In this document: positions 5,324 through 7,855 of the stretch, in pieces
Numbering within the stretch: position 1 is the first letter of the stretch
Layout: every line of letters starts with the position of its first letter
Source of the DNA: Vulcanimicrobiota bacterium
Lineage (GTDB): Bacteria > Vulcanimicrobiota > Vulcanimicrobiia > Vulcanimicrobiales > Vulcanimicrobiaceae
Length of the DNA: 7,855 bases
Reading direction: 5' to 3'
Assembly (NCBI GenBank): GCA_003167055.1
Contig: PMUE01000006.1
Location: forward strand, 1-7,855
Program-made: the position numbers and the translations under genes
Notes under the pieces: generated by a model
Databases searched by the model: none
Told to the model about the DNA's origin: nothing
The model's input: only the letters and a program-made list of their open reading frames with translations

Positions 5324-6943
5324 CTACCTCGTGCTCCCGCCGCGGCGTTCATCGCTCGCGCGGACGTTCGCAACGTACTCGTCCATGAGCTCGAGCTCGC
5401 CGGCACGACGCAAGATCTCGATTTGTTCGCCGCGCCAATCGCGCTTGCGCGAACGGAACAGCGGCCAACCCTTGCGCTTGCGATACACAAAGTAGAGGAT
5501 GATGCCAAACGCGATCCACGATGGTCCGGCGATACGCCCGATCGGATGCGTAATCAAGGTGAATGCCAGAATGGCGGTGATGCCGATGAACCCGAGGACC
5601 GCCACCACCGGAAACTCGACGCGCTCGCCACGGAACCTCATCGGAATGTTGATTGGGATCTTGAATCTGCGCGGGCTCAAAGGGTCGGTGAACCGCAATG
5701 CAACCAGTGCGACAAATACAAACGAGTAGCTGGTCGCAGCGCCGAAGGCATAGAGATCGCCCAGGAAGCCGATACCGCCTTCCCCATGGAAATACTTGGT
5801 ATAAAGTTCCGCCATGCTTGGACTGAGCGAGGGCAGCGCGGCAAAGATCACCTCGATGAGCGCGACCCCCGTGAAAACCAGCAGCGAGATCATCGGCGTG
5901 CGATAACGGCCGTGGATACGCTGGAAGATCGAGGGCAAGAGCCCGCCTGACGCCATCGCATACGCGATGCGCGAGCTGCCGAAGACGCCCGAATTGGAAG
6001 AGATCAACAACAAGATCGCACCAAGGACGGGCACGTAGAAGGCCGCGATCGCTCCCCAATACGGCACCTGGCGAGCGATCAAGGCGACCGCCTTGCCGTT
6101 GTTGTCGTTGTTGCCGAGCCACTGCCAGAGCATTTGCGGATGTCCATGGGCATCGAGCGGGATCGGATGCCAGGTTTGCATGCCCAGCGCCAAATTCGCG
6201 TACGAGAGCGCAAAGATAAGAATCGTGAGGATCAGCGCGGTCGAGGTTCGTGGAATGATCGAGGCCGGGCGTTGGGTCTCTTCGGCCGCTTGCGAGATCG
6301 ACTCGAGCCCGACGAAAGAAACGATCGCGAGCGAGATGCCTTTCATGAACTCGAACGGGGTTGGCCAACTGCTCTGCATCGTGTGCACGAGCAGATCGGG
6401 GCTGAAGGCGAAGAGAAAGCCGAGCGAAAGAATCGCTGTTTCGCTGACGACGTCGAGCGCGCTCACGAACCCGTTGAATGCGGTCGATTCGCGCACACCG
6501 ATGATGTTGAGAACGCACAACCCCACGATCAGGCCGGTCACGAGGATGAAGTGCGACCACGGATGAAACGGCGCGCCGACTTGGGGCAGCAGTTCGCTGA
6601 GATAATCGACGCAGCTCCACGAGAATAACGCGATGTCGATTGTAAAATCCAGCAATACGGCCCAACCGGCAATGAAGCCGAAAATGTCGCCGAGCCCGCG
6701 CAACACGAAATATTGGCCGCCGCCGGCGACCGGGTAGGTCGCGGCAAGTTCGGTGTACGCAAGGCCAATGCAGACATAGACAATGCCTGCGAAAAGGAAC
6801 GCGACGTTTGACGCGCCCGCAGCCGCGCCCAGGACCAATCCCAGGCCGACGAAGATGTCGGCGCCCACGTCGGAGTAACCCCACGAGAACGAACCCCAGG
6901 GCGTGACGGAACGCCGAAGTTCCGGTTTTCGAACGTTGCTCAT
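5324..6943 (-). CDS. APC-superfamily amino acid permease
   Basis: This is a secondary transporter of the amino acid-polyamine-organocation superfamily, 539 residues with about 12 membrane segments (near 24-40, 46-66, 87-109, 131-149, 158-180, 202-216, 235-254, 297-317, 350-369, 393-417, 444-464, 473-487). Helix 1 carries the broken GADIFVGLGLVLG segment. TYPVAGGGQYFVLRGLG (69-85) matches the family's loop after helix 2, and GLESISQAAEETQRP (212-226) with IIPR is the conserved helix 6 region. The C-terminal tail of about 50 residues (488-539) is charged and cytoplasmic, longer than in simple permeases. The start at 6943 is 9 bases after the kinase stop. An AGG touches the ATG and is too close to serve as a ribosome site, so translation is probably coupled. 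The substrate is unknown; amino acid or polyamine is likely. Confidence 0.93.
   Translation of the reverse strand: MSNVRKPELRRSVTPWGSFSWGYSDVGADIFVGLGLVLGAAAGASNVAFLFAGIVYVCIGLAYTELAATYPVAGGGQYFVLRGLGDIFGFIAGWAVLLDFTIDIALFSWSCVDYLSELLPQVGAPFHPWSHFILVTGLIVGLCVLNIIGVRESTAFNGFVSALDVVSETAILSLGFLFAFSPDLLVHTMQSSWPTPFEFMKGISLAIVSFVGLESISQAAEETQRPASIIPRTSTALILTILIFALSYANLALGMQTWHPIPLDAHGHPQMLWQWLGNNDNNGKAVALIARQVPYWGAIAAFYVPVLGAILLLISSNSGVFGSSRIAYAMASGGLLPSIFQRIHGRYRTPMISLLVFTGVALIEVIFAALPSLSPSMAELYTKYFHGEGGIGFLGDLYAFGAATSYSFVFVALVALRFTDPLSPRRFKIPINIPMRFRGERVEFPVVAVLGFIGITAILAFTLITHPIGRIAGPSWIAFGIILYFVYRKRKGWPLFRSRKRDWRGEQIEILRRAGELELMDEYVANVRASDERRGGSTR
5327..5330 (-). promoter_or_regulatory. Ribosome binding site of the 59-residue gene
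   Basis: GAGG on the minus strand directly adjoins the permease TAG stop (GAGGTAG) and lies 7 bases before the GTG at 5319. It supports the short start for the small membrane protein. Confidence 0.65.
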
Positions 6944-6952
6944 CCTGCGATG

Positions 6953-7855
6953 CTAGAAAATGATCCCGATCGCGGTGCGTTCAAGAGCGTTGATCATGTA
7001 TTCCGTGTGAGCGTATTGTTCGTGCAATCCGAACTCGTGAAAGATCCGGAGCGCCTCGTTGAGCCGGTTCACGCCGTCTCGCAACTCGTTGCGGTCGCGG
7101 CGACCGTCGGTGGCTTTTTGCAGGACCATGGTGGCGTACTTAAGTGCCGTCTTGGCGTATTCAACCTCGTTATTGATTGCAGAAAGCTCGTGCATCGCCG
7201 AGAGGTACGCATCGCGCGCCTCATCATAGTCACGGCGTCGCGTCGCGATCATGCCCTTGAGCACGTTTTCAAGCGCGTCGCTCCGGTTGCGCGAACTCGC
7301 GAGCGCACGATCGAGTGCTTGTCGCAGCGTCGGGTCAGTCGTCGTGCCGCCTGACGACGGCGAGAACGTCTTGAGCGGCTTGGTTTCGGTAACCGGCGCC
7401 GAGTGCGTGTGCGTCGCGGGCCCAAGCAGCCCCTGGATGTCGGCCATGAACTCGCTCGCGTTCTGAAAGCGGCGGCCGGGATCTTTTTCGATCGCGCGCA
7501 TGATCACGATTTCGAGCGCTTCGGGGATGTTTCGGTTGATCTCGCGCGGCGGCGTCGGCAGATCGTGCACGTGTGAGTACATCGTCGCGACGATATCGTC
7601 GCGGTCGTTGCGGAACGGCAGCGTTCCGGTAAAGATTTCATACATGACGATGCCGACCGAATACAAATCGCTGCGCACGTCGGCGGGTTTACTCAAGAAG
7701 CGTTCGGGAGCGAGATACGAGATCGTTCCCACGATCTGTCCGGTGCGCGTTGTTTGCGTCACTTCGCTCGCGCGCCGCGCCAGTCCAAAGTCGGTAAGCT
7801 TGGTGTGCTTTCCCTCTTCGACGGTCATGATGTTCGACGGCTTGATGTCGCGATG
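6953..7855 (-). CDS. Serine/threonine protein kinase with TPR-like C-terminal region (5' partial)
   Basis: This is a Hanks-type (PknB-like) protein kinase that phosphorylates Ser/Thr residues of partner proteins. The frame is open to the window edge and begins inside the catalytic loop, HRDIKPSN (residues 1-8 as seen), with catalytic Asp 3 and Mg-binding Asn 8. The DFG motif (22-24), the activation loop with several Thr/Ser (29-44), APE (49-51) and the F-lobe segment DLYSVGIVMYEIFTGTLPF (63-81) follow. All catalytic residues in view are intact, so it should be active. The kinase fold ends near 145. A Pro/Thr/Ser linker (145-175) leads to a helical region (about 176-291) that looks like degenerate TPR repeats (e.g. 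ATRRRDYDEARDAYLSA). No membrane helix is present downstream, unlike PknB, so the visible part is cytosolic. The roughly 120 N-terminal kinase-lobe residues are missing. It heads the visible part of the operon. Confidence 0.95.
   Translation of the reverse strand, partial: HRDIKPSNIMTVEEGKHTKLTDFGLARRASEVTQTTRTGQIVGTISYLAPERFLSKPADVRSDLYSVGIVMYEIFTGTLPFRNDRDDIVATMYSHVHDLPTPPREINRNIPEALEIVIMRAIEKDPGRRFQNASEFMADIQGLLGPATHTHSAPVTETKPLKTFSPSSGGTTTDPTLRQALDRALASSRNRSDALENVLKGMIATRRRDYDEARDAYLSAMHELSAINNEVEYAKTALKYATMVLQKATDGRRDRNELRDGVNRLNEALRIFHEFGLHEQYAHTEYMINALERTAIGIIF

Noticed and set aside
5140..5508. 122-residue version of the small membrane protein
   Set aside because: The first 63 residues overlap the permease gene and are low-complexity Ser/Ala/Arg. 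The GTG at 5319 with a GAGG site is the better start.
5349..6884. 511-codon open frame overlapping the APC permease on the same strand
   Set aside because: It is Arg-rich and lacks hydrophobic periodicity, while the other frame gives an unmistakable 12-helix permease. Length alone reflects the scarcity of stop codons at high GC.

Overview
The window is GC-rich bacterial DNA carrying two densely packed gene clusters that converge at about position 2,680. GTG and ATG starts, 4-base start/stop overlaps and purine-rich Shine-Dalgarno sites are all present. Nothing fixes the taxon. A soluble Hanks-type kinase, a membrane-anchored universal stress protein and many unfamiliar small exported proteins would fit a deep-branching soil lineage such as Candidatus Eremiobacterota, but this is a low-confidence guess. 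I see no rRNA, tRNA, CRISPR array, insertion sequence or phage gene.

Plus strand, 1-2673: the 3' two thirds of a RbsA/MglA-type sugar ABC ATPase (cut by the window start), a RbsC-type permease overlapping it by 4 bases, and a 228-residue exported protein of no recognised family 5 bases further on. The ATPase and permease would form the core of a monosaccharide importer. The periplasmic binding protein is not downstream and is presumably upstream of the window.

Minus strand, 7855-2689: seven genes read in one direction with gaps of -4 to +18 bases, except for a possible longer overlap at the last junction. This is very probably one operon whose promoter lies outside the window. In order: a serine/threonine protein kinase with a TPR-like C-terminal region and no membrane segment (5' end cut off); a 539-residue APC-superfamily permease with a charged C-terminal tail; a 59-residue protein with two membrane helices; a membrane-anchored universal stress protein with an altered nucleotide motif; a secreted protein resembling LolA/DUF1571 proteins; a 139-residue single-pass membrane protein; and a family-3 solute-binding protein with no clear signal peptide.

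The minus-strand cluster is the most interesting part. It puts a kinase, an amino-acid-type permease, a USP module and an amino-acid-type binding protein into one transcription unit without the ABC permease or ATPase that the binding protein would normally serve. A nutrient-sensing and transport-control role is plausible by analogy with the mycobacterial GlnH-GlnX-PknG pathway. That role is inference from gene order and domains only. No intergenic stretch exceeds 20 bases, so there are no long unexplained gaps. The structural oddities that remain (a strong hairpin, a 16-bp palindrome, a 13-bp direct repeat) all lie in or beside the exported-protein gene at the convergence point.
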